NCBI RefSeq assembly: GCF_963678635.1
Contig: NC_087063.1
Coordinates: 27,647,649-27,711,648 of the forward strand
DNA: 64,000 bases
Origin: Symsagittifera roscoffensis
Taxonomy: Eukaryota > Xenacoelomorpha > Acoela > Convolutidae
Reading direction: 5' to 3'
Shown: positions 1-12,021 of the stretch, piece by piece
Numbering within the stretch: the first letter of the stretch is position 1
Layout: every line of letters starts with the position of its first letter
The notes under the pieces: model-generated
What the model was told of the DNA's origin: nothing
The model's database searches: none
The model's input: the letters and a program-made list of their open reading frames with translations, nothing else
Program-made: the position numbers and the translations under genes

Positions 1-70
1 TAAATTATGGGGACTCCTTTTCCCTATACTATAACATTGCATGATGACGGGATGTCTATAGCCTTTTGTA

Positions 71-132
71 GTACATGGGCGTCAACACGGATACCACCTA
101 AGTACTTGGGCGTCAATACGGATACCACTTTC
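71..132. repeat. Two-copy 31-bp direct repeat
   Basis: Two adjacent 31-bp copies start at 71 and 102. Both contain the word GGGCGTCAAYACGGATACCA and they differ at a few sites. The surrounding 1-500 bp holds no convincing gene; the short frames there have no recognisable domain. Confidence 0.8.
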
Positions 133-504
133 TGGGAGTTTTCCCGGAATAAACTACCAACTAAAATGTTTCAATCAAACAATATGGAACAAAACAATGT
201 CTCAAAAATGAAAAAAGGATTGTGGAACAAGCAACATTTTCAGTAGAAAGAAAAAACTTTGTTTCATTAGTGTCGCTGGTTGAAGGTACATAACTTTCTT
301 CTATTTTTGGCGTTACGAGCAATTTTTGCCAAACAACTCTCAGTTTAGGCGCATTCGTAGGAAAGTAAGTTATCATTGAAATGCAAAAGTTTGCTTTTGT
401 AAAATAAGAAACTGGATTTAAACTACAATCCTAAAAAACTTGCTGTTGATTCGATTCCAAGAAGGCGCTAAAACCATACCAAATGATTGCTATATATTCC
501 AACA

Positions 505-1135
505 AATGACTAAAACAAACAAGGAAAGCTGGTTACTGTGCAAGTGGCACAGAATGTTCCGACCATAGTCTTAAATAACACAACAAAGTTTTGTCATGTT
601 GATGTCGTTTTTTTTCGGCGTCGTTTTATAAAAAAAATGCTGAACAAAAATCAGAGAATTAGGTTTTTTTGACAGTCAGAGTAATTTAAGCAAATTGAAA
701 AACATTTTTTTAAAAGTAAAGTTACTTGAAAAAAGGGGAACAGAACATCCCGCGAATACTTTGCAGTTTTTTAAATTTCTGAAAATTTGATTCCAAGAAG
801 GCGCTAAAATGCTCAGAGTAAACTAAAGTTATTCAAGTTAAACTAAGTTTTTCTGTTTTGGATTAAGCTGTTGCAAGCTTTTAAGCAGTTAAAATAAGAC
901 TGCCCGCTCTTTTTATTCGCTCAAAATAAGACGAAAAATCAAAAATTCCTTGACACGGGAAAATTTATTGAACTTTTTAAAATGTGGTTGGAATCCCGAC
1001 TGAAAGGCTCTAATATGATAAATCACTCGACCCAGTCCACTGATTGTTTGTGGTACCTGAATTTGCGTGGAAAACGAAATGAAAAAAATTTAACACTCAT
1101 CCGAAAACAAAGTTCCTCCCCATTTTCAATGCTCG
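505..1135 (+). repeat. Left arm of large imperfect inverted repeat
   Basis: Reverse-complementing 3,102-3,715 gives a sequence that aligns along this whole stretch at about 70% identity by eye. Shared words include CACAGA...ACCATAGTCTT, TCGTTTTTTTTCGGCG, GATTCCAA.A.GGCGC, TTTGTGGTACCTGA and CAAAGTTCCTCCCCATTT. The order is kept throughout, so this is one continuous inverted duplication with about 2 kb of loop. Neither arm has a coding frame I believe. Confidence 0.75.
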
Positions 1136-2128
1136 AGCATCGAACGATTTCAGCTATGATTAAATGTTTCTAATCTGGCTAAAACAATTAAATCCTAAAC
1201 ATATAAAAAACACGATTTTTGGAATCCGCAAAATAAGTAGAGCCAAAAGTATTAAAATTTTTGGACTTTTTTGTTTAATTTCAATTGGAAAAGTAACCAA
1301 GCTAAAAATTGAAAAACAAAAATCATACATTGTTTATTTTTTTTGCGCAAACAATTTTTCAAATTTTGGGCTTTTTGTTGTAAGTTGTGGTTTGCAGCAG
1401 TAACCATCGATTTGTTTAAATGTTTACACACTTATAATTCACAAAAAAGGTGTGAAATTGGCCAGAAAACGGATCAGTCGTACTTAAATGAATCCTTTTT
1501 GTAGATGAAGCAGAAATTCAGGTAACTATCCTGTATGTGGGTGAGGAAAGTGGTTCTAACAGACCTGTTAAAGTCAAAATGCTCTTTGTTAGTACCTTTG
1601 GTCAAAGGGACTAAACTTTTTATGCGCTAAGGTAACTAAAAGTAACTAATTCCAACTTATTGTTTTCGAAAGAAAAAAAAAACTGGTTTTTGTATCATTC
1701 TGCTTGTAACATTCGGCGCAAAGAAAAAATCAAAAAATCTTTTCTTCTTGCTCACAAACAGTTCCTAACTCAAATTCTTCTTTTTCTTGCAAATTTGGTT
1801 TGGAAATAGTAGTGACTATGAACTTTACGCGCTTAAAAATTGCAGAAAAACCTTGTCTTAAGAAAGGTAGAAAACTAACCAAAGATAGACTGCATTTGTA
1901 AGAAAACTATCCGAGGTTAATACAGAAAATACGGAAAACTATGTGAAGGATGACATAAAGAGTAGTTTTATTACGCTTTTTGATCGCTTTTTTTTTAGAA
2001 CGAGAGCATTTTTCACTCTTTTCAGCTCAAATTCATGCGTAAGAACTTCGTTGTAGTTGCGGCACACAAATCCTTTTTTCACGCTTTACCACAAATAAAA
2101 TCTTTCAACAGCATCTGCTGTATGGTTT

Positions 2129-2592
2129 TACAGGGTGTTTCAGATAAAATTTTGAACATAGAACGTAGATAATATGATGAAAGAATACGTCACTGTTTTT
2201 TGTATTGCAAGAGCAATCTATGTTAGACCCCTTTGTTGACAAGAGTAACCCACATAAAGAAAATAACTGGATCAAAATGAATTTTTTTTATTCCGTTGAA
2301 ATTTTGAAACATAGTAATATATCTAATAATCTCAATATTAAAAACTATTTATTTTTCTGTGCCATTTCATTTTTTTAAGGGTTAATCTCAAATCGTCTTT
2401 TTGAGCAAAATTAAATTGAAATAAGCTTGAAGTAAATGAAAAACCAATTCACGAGCATGATTATTTTTTGAGTATTTTTTTGCTGAAAAATTAGAAAAGC
2501 AAAAAATGCGGTTTAATTTTTCTAACAGACGATTGCAATTTCAGCGCTAATTTTATAGCAGACTGTGAGCCATGACGTATGAAACACACCTA
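2129..2592. mobile_element. Possible Tc1/mariner-type MITE
   Basis: The segment begins TA-CAGGGTGTTTCA and ends TGAAACACACC-TA. These are imperfect terminal inverted repeats (about 9 of 11 bases match), each flanked by the TA dinucleotide that Tc1/mariner elements duplicate. The 460-bp interior is AT-rich and non-coding. It sits near the middle of the loop of the large inverted repeat. Short imperfect ends could arise by chance in such DNA. The rest of the loop (1,136-3,101) shows nothing I can name; a 75-codon frame at 2,825-3,052 has no recognisable domain. Confidence 0.35.
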
Positions 2593-3101
2593 TTTTTACT
2601 TTTCTTACTGCAAAAAAAAGACATTTCATAATTTTGGTGGAATTTTTAGCTGAGGAATTTTTGATACATTTTCATGACAGTTGAATACTTTGGCAATTGG
2701 TTATTTTGAAGCCCATTGTGATAAACGTTACCAATTTTTCTGATATAAACGGTATCGATGAGTAACAAGTTTATAGTTTCTTGAGAGATACGATGCAAGA
2801 AATTGTATCTTAGGCTAGCAAAAATTGTGTATGCAAGTAGTTTTGTGTCGAAAAATCAAAACATGGGGATTTAATGCTCTGTTTATTTCAAACAAATCTT
2901 GGGATATTGAAACTAGATTTAATTTGAAACCAAGGTTACTTCAATACTTTTTTGAAACAAAAAAGGTCGACCAGCCAAACATCTACCGGTTATGGCCTGA
3001 ACCAAACATTGATAGCCGTGCAAATTGTGACAAGTCCTACCCCGACATGTAATGGCTGAGAACAAAAACAGACCGCCACTCAAGTTTTTTGCTATTTGTT
3101 A

Positions 3102-3715
3102 CGACCATTGTAAATGGGGAGGAACTTTGTAATCGGGTCTGTTTTAGTTTTTTTTTGTTTTCTTTTGTCTTCCATGCAAAATCAGGTACCACAAATAATC
3201 ATCCGATTTGGTTGAGTGACATATCATATCAAAGTTTTTACAGTCGTAATTCGAACCGCTAAAAAAATTTCTCCCAGAGTCGAGAAAAACCCGTTTGAAG
3301 TTTTTGGTTTTTCGTTTTATTTCGAGCGAAATGACAGCAAGCAGTCTGATTTTAATTGATTGAAAGCTAACAGTAGCATGATTTAAAACTTATTTTTTAT
3401 TTTTTATCATTAAATTTTTGAGAAATTTTGCGCCCTTTTGGAATCAAGTTTTCAAAAATTCAAAAAAAAAAACTTTAAAGTGCTTGATTTTTTTAGTTTT
3501 TCTAGTAATTTTTCGACAAAATTTTTTTTTCAGTTTGCTTTTGTACAATGACTGCTTAATCCCCAGTTACTTTTTCAGCTCCTTTTATCATACCACGCCG
3601 AAAAAAAACGACAATACTTTGAAGAAAACGTGGTAGCGTTTTTTCAAGACTATGGTCTGAAAACTCTGTGCTACTTGCACATTAACCGGCAATCCCCATT
3701 TATTTTTTGATTTAT
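3102..3715 (-). repeat. Right arm of large imperfect inverted repeat
   Basis: This is the reverse-strand partner of 505-1,135. The arms run about 614 and 631 bp and diverge by small gaps and substitutions spread along their length, so the structure is old. Long terminal inverted repeats of this size occur in foldback-type and Polinton-type elements, but nothing in the loop identifies either. From 3,716 to 4,140 I see only AT-rich sequence. Confidence 0.75.
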
Positions 3716-4140
3716 TGAAAGGTTTGCCTACTTATTACCTCCACAGATCAATGTCATACATGACAATTCTATCACTGGTAATTCCAGAAGATGTAACTCC
3801 TTACCTTTTCCTTGATCCGTGATTATTCAGTATATTGCTCCTTTGACCTATTTTTTGCATGGGTAAGTTTGCTCTATAAGCTTTGTCACTTTTTGTGTAC
3901 GTACTTTATCAGATCAACTAATTTAGTTACCCATACCCAACAAAATACAGAGAGGATTTAATTCCATCCAACAGAAAAAACTAGACAAAATAACATGAAA
4001 CTTTTTGCCCACATAGCCGGATTGAGATAATAGTTGATTCTACATGCTAGTTAAATATTAGTCGTAGCATTGCAATGCAAATTATCACCTGTTAAAACAA
4101 GTTTCAACTCGCATTTAATTGCTACAACTATTTATTTTAC

Positions 4141-4201
4141 TCGGATCACGTGGCCTAGTGGTTAAAATTTCGATTAGATTTTTCAATAATTTTCTCGAAA
4201 A
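4141..4201 (+). mobile_element. tRNA-like SINE head, cut by the assembly gap
   Basis: The stretch GTGGCCTAGTGGTTAAA at about 4,150 matches a tRNA D-arm with a good box A (TGGCCTAGTGG). No anticodon arm, T arm or box B follows before the run of N begins at 4,202. It is therefore not a complete tRNA gene; it is best read as the start of a tRNA-derived SINE or a tRNA pseudogene whose body lies in the gap. Confidence 0.4.
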
Positions 4202-4401
4202 NNNNNNNNNNNNNNNNNNNNNNNNNNNNNNNNNNNNNNNNNNNNNNNNNNNNNNNNNNNNNNNNNNNNNNNNNNNNNNNNNNNNNNNNNNNNNNNNNNN
4301 NNNNNNNNNNNNNNNNNNNNNNNNNNNNNNNNNNNNNNNNNNNNNNNNNNNNNNNNNNNNNNNNNNNNNNNNNNNNNNNNNNNNNNNNNNNNNNNNNNNN
4401 N
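4202..4401. other. Assembly gap (200 N)
   Basis: Exactly 200 unknown bases. Open frames that cross it are meaningless. Such round-number gaps are usually scaffolding placeholders, so the true distance between the flanks is unknown. Confidence 0.99.
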
Positions 4402-5560
4402 AGCATCAACGATAAACCCAACAAAACAAACTCTCTCTAATAACAACCGTTATACAAAAAAACATCAAACAGTCATGTTAAAACCACACTAAACCACACT
4501 CAAATTGCCAATATTAAAAACTCAGCAACTTTAGAGAAAAACTCGAACTAATTTTGATGGGTAAAAAGACCCCCTTCAAAAAAGATCAAATCTATATTTG
4601 TAATTTTTCTAAGTAGTTTCTAGAAATCACAATAACAGCGCTGCAGCAGCACATTTTTCAATTTTATCATTATGAAGAAAAACAAAACAAAAGCAACAAT
4701 TTTAGAATGCAAAACAAAACTTTCCGAAAAAGGTATGTCTTTGAATATAACAAAACATTATTAGAATAATTAGTATGAGCAATAAAAACAATGCGAAAAA
4801 GGCTTTTTCCATAAATCATTGTTGATTTTTACTTGAAAACTTTTTAAACGCAAACGCAAAAAAATTATCCGAATCGTAGAGAAAACTACAACATTTCGAA
4901 TGACAGAAGTGAAATTTGATTGAAACATTGTTTTCGTTTTAGCCAAATTTCGGTACATGTTTTCACCATTTTAAAAAAAAAGAAATAAAAAATTTTTTTT
5001 CAATCGCATCAAAAAATTTCTAACACCTATTGAATCAAAAAGGGAGAAGATAAATTTTTGCCCTGTTTTAAATTTTTAGAGACAACAGGTTGCGACACAG
5101 TTTATGATATCCTTTCACAAACAATTGACCTTCAAAGCCAACTAAGGGTCATCAAAGCAACAGCAAAACTATCATGCAAAATAAAATTCAAATCGAATTG
5201 CGCAATCGAAGCTTGTAGAAAATCATGTTGACTGTTTTTGCATGAATATCAAAAAAAACTGAAAGATCAATGCTATCTTTAAAGTTTAAAAACAAAAGAA
5301 AACTGCAACTCAAAAAAAATGAGAAAAAAAATCTCCTAGAAAAGAACACCAAATCAACAGAAAAAATTAACATTCGTAATTGCAAAAACAATTAGAAGTT
5401 AAAAAATAAAAATTTTTTCTTCAAAGTTGGCGACAAAAGACATCTAATCGCCATATTCATTGAATCAATATCCAAGCCAATCTCTCGTTTTTTAATGACT
5501 AGAGTAAAGAGTAATACAAAAATATTCCAGTTACTGAGAAGAAACTTGAGTTACACTTTT
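4402..5560. other. AT-rich stretch, no gene seen
   Basis: Very A-rich on this strand with many homopolymer runs. Frames up to about 67 codons exist but are low-complexity Phe/Lys/Leu translations without domains or splice signals that fit together. Confidence 0.6.
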
Positions 5561-5748
5561 TGCCAATATCCGTTTTTGATGGCGTTTCTTGATCGTTCTA
5601 GCCTTGCTGAGCATTGATGGGCTGACTCAAAGCATTGCTTGCGCTTTACTATTAGGAGGTTCCCCTTCCTAGCTGCGGATTTCCACAAGAATATTCGCCC
5701 CGATTACTGTCGCTAATTTCGAGTTCTGGGCCACTACTGCCTTTTTAC

Positions 5749-6900
5749 CTAGACTTTTTGTGTTGTAGTAGAACTCGATGCATTCTGTATAGTCGCATCA
5801 GTCGGTGCAACGTTCCAATCGCCTTCGAGGACTTTCTTGTTGCGTCCGCGCACTGTTTTGCGCACCAGACTCAGATATGATGGTTTAATGCGATCCTGTG
5901 GAATATCGGAAGGATCATCGATATCACGTGCCAGCACCACAATTGGCAGCTTATACATCTTCTTCTTGATCTGTTCGCTTCTCCAATTGTTTTTTTCTCT
6001 GATCCGGACATTTCTGTGTTACGTCACTGTTCTTGGGACATCAGAGGGGTTCTCAGCGTATGTTTGTCTAAAAAGAATTTGATCATTTTAATATATTTTA
6101 GATTAGCCCAGTTAGCTTTAGTGCTAATATTTGAGAGTTCTATCTGCGTCAGAAATGTGCCTCGCATGGCGTATCTACGATTGTACGTCGTACATCGGAC
6201 CGTAGCCCACATTAATTTTTCCGTTCTTCCTTCATTCAACCCAGTCTGCTTTTAACAGTTTTAACTAACCGCTCGACCAATCTTTTACTACGGGGATCAT
6301 GTCGCACCCTTTCGAATATTTTTCTTTAGTCGTACCCCATGTTTTACTGCCATGTCGTTCCTGGTCATTCGTTTCACCAGTTTCTTCAGATAGTTCCTTC
6401 CTAGGTTCGGCTTCAGTCGAACATATGTGAACTGGCTGTAAGCATCCTCAACTTTCCACTAGGCAGGTTGTAATTTCATTACCAGCGTCTCTCAATTGAC
6501 CCATGACTGTAGGTCTTTACTGCTGGTATGCTTTGGTAGGGTCCCAAAAGGGTTTATTTCAAGTTTTAGTCACTTTTCCGGCCATCCATCTAGGTACTAT
6601 TGCGGTCAGCAATAGTCTCCGATACGCATGAATTCCAGTTCCCGAATTTTGATTCTGATTTTGTATTTTTTTCGATCTGTCTGATGCTTCCAAATCTTTA
6701 TTATCTGATGAGTTAACTATCATACAACATAAGCTGTCATTGGACGACAAATCTACAATTATTTTGTCGTATCTGATGTTGTATCCTGATATTCATTGTA
6801 ACAGGATAATTCTTCCCTATCTGACCCATATTAATCGTTCTCTATCATGTTGACACGGCGTTTGTTTCCCTTTGAAACCTTTGCTTGTTGTTGGGTGTTC
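5749..6900 (-). pseudogene. Decayed coding region, unidentified
   Basis: Base composition rises to roughly 42-45% G+C here against about 30% on both sides, and the minus strand gives protein-like translations in several short frames. The clearest piece (5,749-5,958) is hydrophilic with the string LPIVVLARDIDD near its start and a Ser/Thr-rich end. Further pieces upstream on the same strand include AYSQFTYVRLKPNLGRNYLK (about 6,390-6,450) and basic stretches. The reading is interrupted many times. The mixed basic/acidic content and the isolated G+C island suggest a dead mobile element or old gene; no catalytic motif lets me name it. Confidence 0.4.
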
Positions 6901-8690
6901 TTTTAGAAGGACACCACAGTTGAAGGACAACACACGAAGCTTTGTGATTACTTGACCAGTGTAATCCCCAGCTTTCTTGTGGAATCGTTACCTCTGTCTA
7001 CTGGTTTTTGCTACATATTATAAAACTCAATCTCAACCTAGGTCGGAAGACAAAAAACATTCTCGAAAAGAAGGAACAATTCGAACGTGACCAGTTAAGT
7101 TTGGCCTTGAGACTTGAAATGAAAAAACATGCACTGTACGAATCAAGTAACTACTGTCAAGAACATGTCATGGCTATCCAGATAGCATGACCAAAAGAAG
7201 CAATGATGCAAACTAGCTTATCCAGCTTGTGAGGTATTCCACAATTCGCCAGTACTGGTTGTTTCCCAAACAAAAATAATTGCTCAGCGATACTTTCATT
7301 TGCATATATTTCTTGTGAAATCGTCTTTACTAATTAGATTAACATTTAAAAAAATAGCATCGAAAGTTTTTCACATTTGCAATTGCACGTTGATCAGATC
7401 CACTACTGAAAAAATTTTAATAATGTACTTGCCAACCAAAACCAAAAAGACACAAAATTACCTCAAACAATTTTTCAAGAATGTTTCGCGTAACTATCAA
7501 ATCTAACAGCATCTTGAAATTTATGAAAACCAATAAAATCACTTCAATGACTGTTGTTTTCCTGATGAATTTGTTAATTAAACATCGATCAAACAACTTT
7601 TTTCAGAATTATCAGACAGCTTGTAAAAGAAGGTCATTATTTTTCACATCTCTTGGAGATTTTACAGCAACTCGTTTTTCGTGGCAGTACATGGTAGAAA
7701 CAATTGTTGCATTTTGGAAACACTTTTTGTACCAGAATCTTCAAAATAAAGATACATTCTATGTTTTAAAGGTTGAATTGCACCCTCTGCAAATACAATG
7801 ATTGTTGAATAAATTTCAATGTCTTTCTCCTTGCTAAATTTTTTGAAAATTCCCCCATTTTCTGTTCCTTTATTATCCCAAAAATTTAGAGGAGTGTTTT
7901 TCGAGAAACTTTTTTTTGAAAGCTTTCAAAGAGTCTTTGGCATACTTTGTTTTCCCTGTTTGAATTCTGATCAATCAGAAAAAAATTTATCTACAGCAAC
8001 TAATAAATACCTAACTCCATTGCTTTGAGTTTTAATTTGTCTACAAAACCAAGTTCATACATCCAAATTTTTTATATATTTTGAAACAATTTGATTATTT
8101 CAAAAACTTCTGTCTGGTGGACCAGTTTTTGTAAGCGATATCTTGGTTTGTTCTACTTTTTTTGATATACCGCTCGCTTTACTCAAGTTTTGCACAGACA
8201 CGAATGCAGCTCTACTACCAGAAAACAATCTGTTTAGTCTTACTTTTTTTCGGATTTTGAAATAAGTCTAAGTTCTTTTGTCCTTTGCTATCGTATTGGC
8301 GTTGATTAAAAAATTTAAGTGGAATTTGAGTTGCTTCCAAAATGATAAAGTAAACATCTGGAAGGTCGATACTTTTTCTATTTCAGTGCACACACAAAGT
8401 CTACTACAGATTCTTTTTTATCTCGATATTCTCAAATAATGCCTTCTGACCAGCTCAATTTAATTCTAGAAGAACTGAAAATTAAATCATTAAGGTGCTT
8501 TTTGTTACTCGTTTTCAACCTTGCAATTACAGCACTGTAAAATCAATCAAAGTCTTTTGGGACAATCTCCTCTCTTTTTTTTGGTTTTTTTGTCATTTTT
8601 GTTTTGTGGGGAGTGTACTTTGTGATTGATCAACTGAGTACGGAATTCAAACAAACTGTACCATACTATGTCAGTTGTTTAATGACGATA
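6901..8690. other. Mixed AT-rich stretch with weak frames
   Basis: A 60-codon plus-strand frame at 7,008-7,190 encodes a charged, helix-prone peptide (EKKEQFERDQLSLALRLEMK) and may be an exon fragment. A 106-codon frame at 7,481-7,801 has no domain and an AT-driven composition. No pair of splice sites links these into a gene. Function unknown; both could be chance. Confidence 0.2.
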
Positions 8691-8697
8691 AAAAATA

Positions 8698-10520
8698 TTA
8701 ATTAAAATTTTTTATTTGAGTTTTAAAAAGTTCTTCTTCAGTGTAGGGAAGTTTTTTTGCATTAATTTGCATTAACTTATTAAGCTCTTCTTTGAATAGG
8801 TTTACCAAACCCTCGCTCAGAAGCTGATTGAAATGTTTTGGACAGTTGATAATGAAATGTTTTCAAAGTTTTAGGGACATTTTTGAATGATTTGGACAAT
8901 AGAGACTTTTTGTGTAGCCACTGTCCAGAAAATTTGTCTCTGTTCCTGCTGATAAAGTTTCTGATTGAACAGAAGAACTATTAGAGCATTATCTAAGTGA
9001 ATCAACATTTTTTTTTATAGTAAATCAATAAGTAAATGACCATGAGGAACTGGTTTTGCATTTTGATACCATCCTTTCGATTGAGATCCTAGTCCTAGTT
9101 GTTGAGTTAATTAATTGATTTGTGAAACATCTATCTGTGACTTCAAGAAATTCGTGTGCGTATTTTGTAACTCTAAAACTCTTCCCAACTTGCTTTGATG
9201 AAATAAATTGTTTTTGATGTATATTGTATTCAGACCCCTGTGTCATCCAGCAGTGGCAGTTTTTGCAAATTATTTGGAGTTTGAAATATCTTCTCAAAAA
9301 TCATCAAAATTAAGCAGATACTTCGTTCCGTTATTGGGAAAGTTTTCAATCAAAATCTACTCCGTGGATGAACTTAAGATTTTTTCTTTGTAATTGTCTA
9401 TAAGGAAGTGGATAATGTTCATAAAAGCAGTAAGTTTTTTTCACATGCTGCTTGAAAGTCACCAATTTTCAACCACTCAAAAACAAGAGGATAATCTTTC
9501 AATTTCTGTACGTTAAATTTGTACAGTGCATTCGTTTTCTGAACGTCTCTAAATAACCTAGTATTGGGGTAGGGAATTTTGGGTAATTTATCATATTGTT
9601 CCCATTGTAGTTGTAAAGGTTGATTGTTTTTCCATTGATTTCCAATTCCTCGTTATTCTATAAGATCTATTTTTTTTTGATTTTCGATCGGTATTATATG
9701 AAAAATGTTCTTCTATAACTAAGCAGAGTCCACTCAAAACGGGATATTTGTTAGTTTACTTCCGATGCCTGCAAGTTCGGTAAATTATGTTATTCTATAA
9801 CAGCTAGCAAAAATTTTTGGAACTAAAGACTAAATTTTTTGAAAAACCAATATTCCAACTCAAACTGTTCAACTCGATTACTAAATGAGAAATAATTTCG
9901 GAGAATAATTAATCAAATTACACGACAAAAAACATAAATAACACATTCTCTTTTACAATAAAGTTCTCAACAAACATAAAACCTCCCAAAATTTGTGACA
10001 ATTCTTTGAACTTGTACAATCGACATAGGCAATCTGTTTCATTGCTTCACTTTTTTTTGCATTGAAGAGTCAAACCTGAATGTAGGGAGTCTTGTAAACT
10101 TTGCATTTCTTAATCGTGACATAATTTTGTCCTCTGCTGTAACTTGCTACGTCATACATTTTGTTTGCAGTTGGCAAGCACCTGATCCATTTGTTGACTC
10201 TTTTAAAGAATTGAGTTCCAATATAGGAACGAGTCTAAAGTTTGCAGCATCGTAACTAACAGTAATTCTAATTGCCGAGATTGATTCTCCTTCTTTTTCA
10301 GCAAGATAGACCAGCTGAATTTCGAGTTGCTTTAACTCTTTTTTCTTGAATAGTTGGAAGCAGGGTTCAAAATATAATTTCCCTTTGTAGAATATTCAGG
10401 AGCAAGCAAATCTCCCAATTCTTGTTTGATTTTTATAAACTTAAAATAATTGGAACTGGTGTCTTTTCTTGAGTACATATTGATGAAAAAAGTAAGCTGA
10501 TTAGCTTAGGAGAAGTGAGA
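8698..10520 (-). pseudogene. Decayed minus-strand coding region, possibly part of a Polinton-like fossil
   Basis: Read on the minus strand, this stretch gives a run of protein-like segments in changing frames. They include FKFIKIKQELGDLLAPEYST (about 10,400), LKQLEIQLVYLAEKEGES (about 10,300), NALYKFNVQKLKDYPLVFEW (about 9,500) and, at the 3' end near 8,700-8,780, ELNKLMQINAKKLPYTEEEL followed by a stop. The composition (hydrophobic patterning, acidic ends, few low-complexity runs) is unlike chance AT-rich translation, so it was once one or more genes. It is broken in several places. It lies on the opposite strand 3-5 kb from the Polinton-type polymerase at 13.8 kb, and Polintons do carry genes on both strands, but I cannot match it to a known Polinton gene. 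Confidence 0.4.
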
Positions 10521-10681
10521 AAAATGAGTTTAAGATTAAAGGAAAATAGAAGTAAAGAGTATGATTCAATTAACCTTAAACAGAAGTAGAATTAAAAATG
10601 GAAAGTTTTAGTGAAGTTTTCATATGAATAAAATGTTTAAGCGGTAGTAGGCTTAAATAAATCCACAATTCCAAGCAAAAG

Positions 10682-11110
10682 TTGTTGTTACAGATGGCTG
10701 CTGCTATATGTCAAGCCAAACTTAAGATTACTGTAAAAAAATCAAAGCTTGGTTCCGTTTCCAGTGATTTCTCCGAAAGTTATATAGCAACGGAAAATTT
10801 TTGTGCCTATACCAACATTTCCTACTATTCTTTGGAAAGTTATAAGTTCCACATACTTCCGATTGGTTCAACTTTCTATCAAATCTTACAATTAGGTTCA
10901 TTTCATTTCATATATCTAATTATCAACTTTCGGTGCTCTCTGTACAAATACAAATTTGATTCTAATGTTATTGCAGCAACTAGTACAATTTTCAACCAAC
11001 TTAATTGCGCTGTTCATCACAACTTGCAACGGAAAGGATTCAAAAAAAAGCTAAGTTTTGCAAGGACTAGACTGTTGCCCAAAAATTCAACTTTCCTCTT
11101 TTTGCTCTAA
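10682..11110 (+). CDS. 142-codon open frame, unknown
   Basis: This is the longest uninterrupted frame in the first 20 kb, starting with MLLQMAAAICQAKLKITVKK. It has a basic start, an aromatic-rich middle with a hydrophobic stretch (HFIYLIINF, near residue 80), and a basic end. No domain, signal peptide or splice sites are convincing. A frame this long is notable at 30% G+C, but the Ser/Tyr/Phe/Asn-rich content is close to what AT-rich DNA gives by chance. It could also be a fragment of the same fossil as its neighbours. Confidence 0.2.
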   Translation: MLLQMAAAICQAKLKITVKKSKLGSVSSDFSESYIATENFCAYTNISYYSLESYKFHILPIGSTFYQILQLGSFHFIYLIINFRCSLYKYKFDSNVIAATSTIFNQLNCAVHHNLQRKGFKKKLSFARTRLLPKNSTFLFLL

Positions 11111-12021
11111 CCCGAAACCGGCTTCCGCACAAAGTATTGGTTCAGCATTTCTGAAAGAGTTCCTAAAAACAAATTCAAAATACGAACCTGATTTAATTAA
11201 TATAATTGACTGTTTAATTTTGGTCATGAATTTGTAAATTAGGATCATACCAATTTTACAATGCACAGTTAAAAAACCTTAGAGAGTCCATTTAATTTTT
11301 CTCAAACCTTTACAAAATTACCAAAAGTATCAGAGAAAAACGAAAAACAAACTGTCTTACTTAATCAATGAATATGCAAAAGATTAGAAGCTAAGTAAAA
11401 TATATTCTTCTGGTTTTTAAGAAGCTGTAAATTATATTTCATTTTTTATTGAATTACAAAACAGTTTTCAATTTTTTCAACACATTGCGAGGAATGATTT
11501 ATTTATTCGGGCAAAATTTTGAAATGTTACACTTTTTTCTACAAAAGCAAAGCAAAAAGTTTTGAAAAGATGCGAATTAAGTTTCTTTTTTTTTCATTAA
11601 GACGCTAAAATTGTTTTTTTTTCTGAAAAAAAAGTGTTTTTCTTTTTTTGACATTAAGCGAAAAACGTTTCAGTTTTTTGACCCAGATGGGAAAAATGAG
11701 CAAGTACTTGTACTTTTGCGCAAGTTCTTTAGTATTTTCTCTAACATTTGTGCAAAAAAATTCTTAATAGGAGCAAACGATGTATCGGTAATTTAATTTT
11801 TGTTTTGATTGTTTTCAAACACTTGGTGTGTTTCAGCCTGAACTAATCATCTAAGCTTTAATCAACTAACTAATCTTCTCACAGTTAAAAGAGATTTGAA
11901 AAAAAAGATAATAAATTCAAAAGATGAAATAAATGACAAGCAACAATTATTTACAATTTTTTTAATCAAAGAGCTGTCGAGAACTCTGGAGGCTCTTTTC
12001 AGAACTTAGAGCTGTTCATGA
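11111..12021. other. AT-rich stretch, no gene seen
   Basis: Long T and A runs, especially 11,580-11,660, with only short low-complexity frames. No RNA gene or repeat recognised. Confidence 0.5.

Noticed and set aside
4119-4446. Three frames of 87-98 codons across the gap
   Set aside because: Their length is made of unknown bases.
7481-7801. 106-codon plus-strand frame as a gene
   Set aside because: Its composition is close to that expected from AT-rich DNA and there are no domains or consistent splice sites; left as an unsupported frame.
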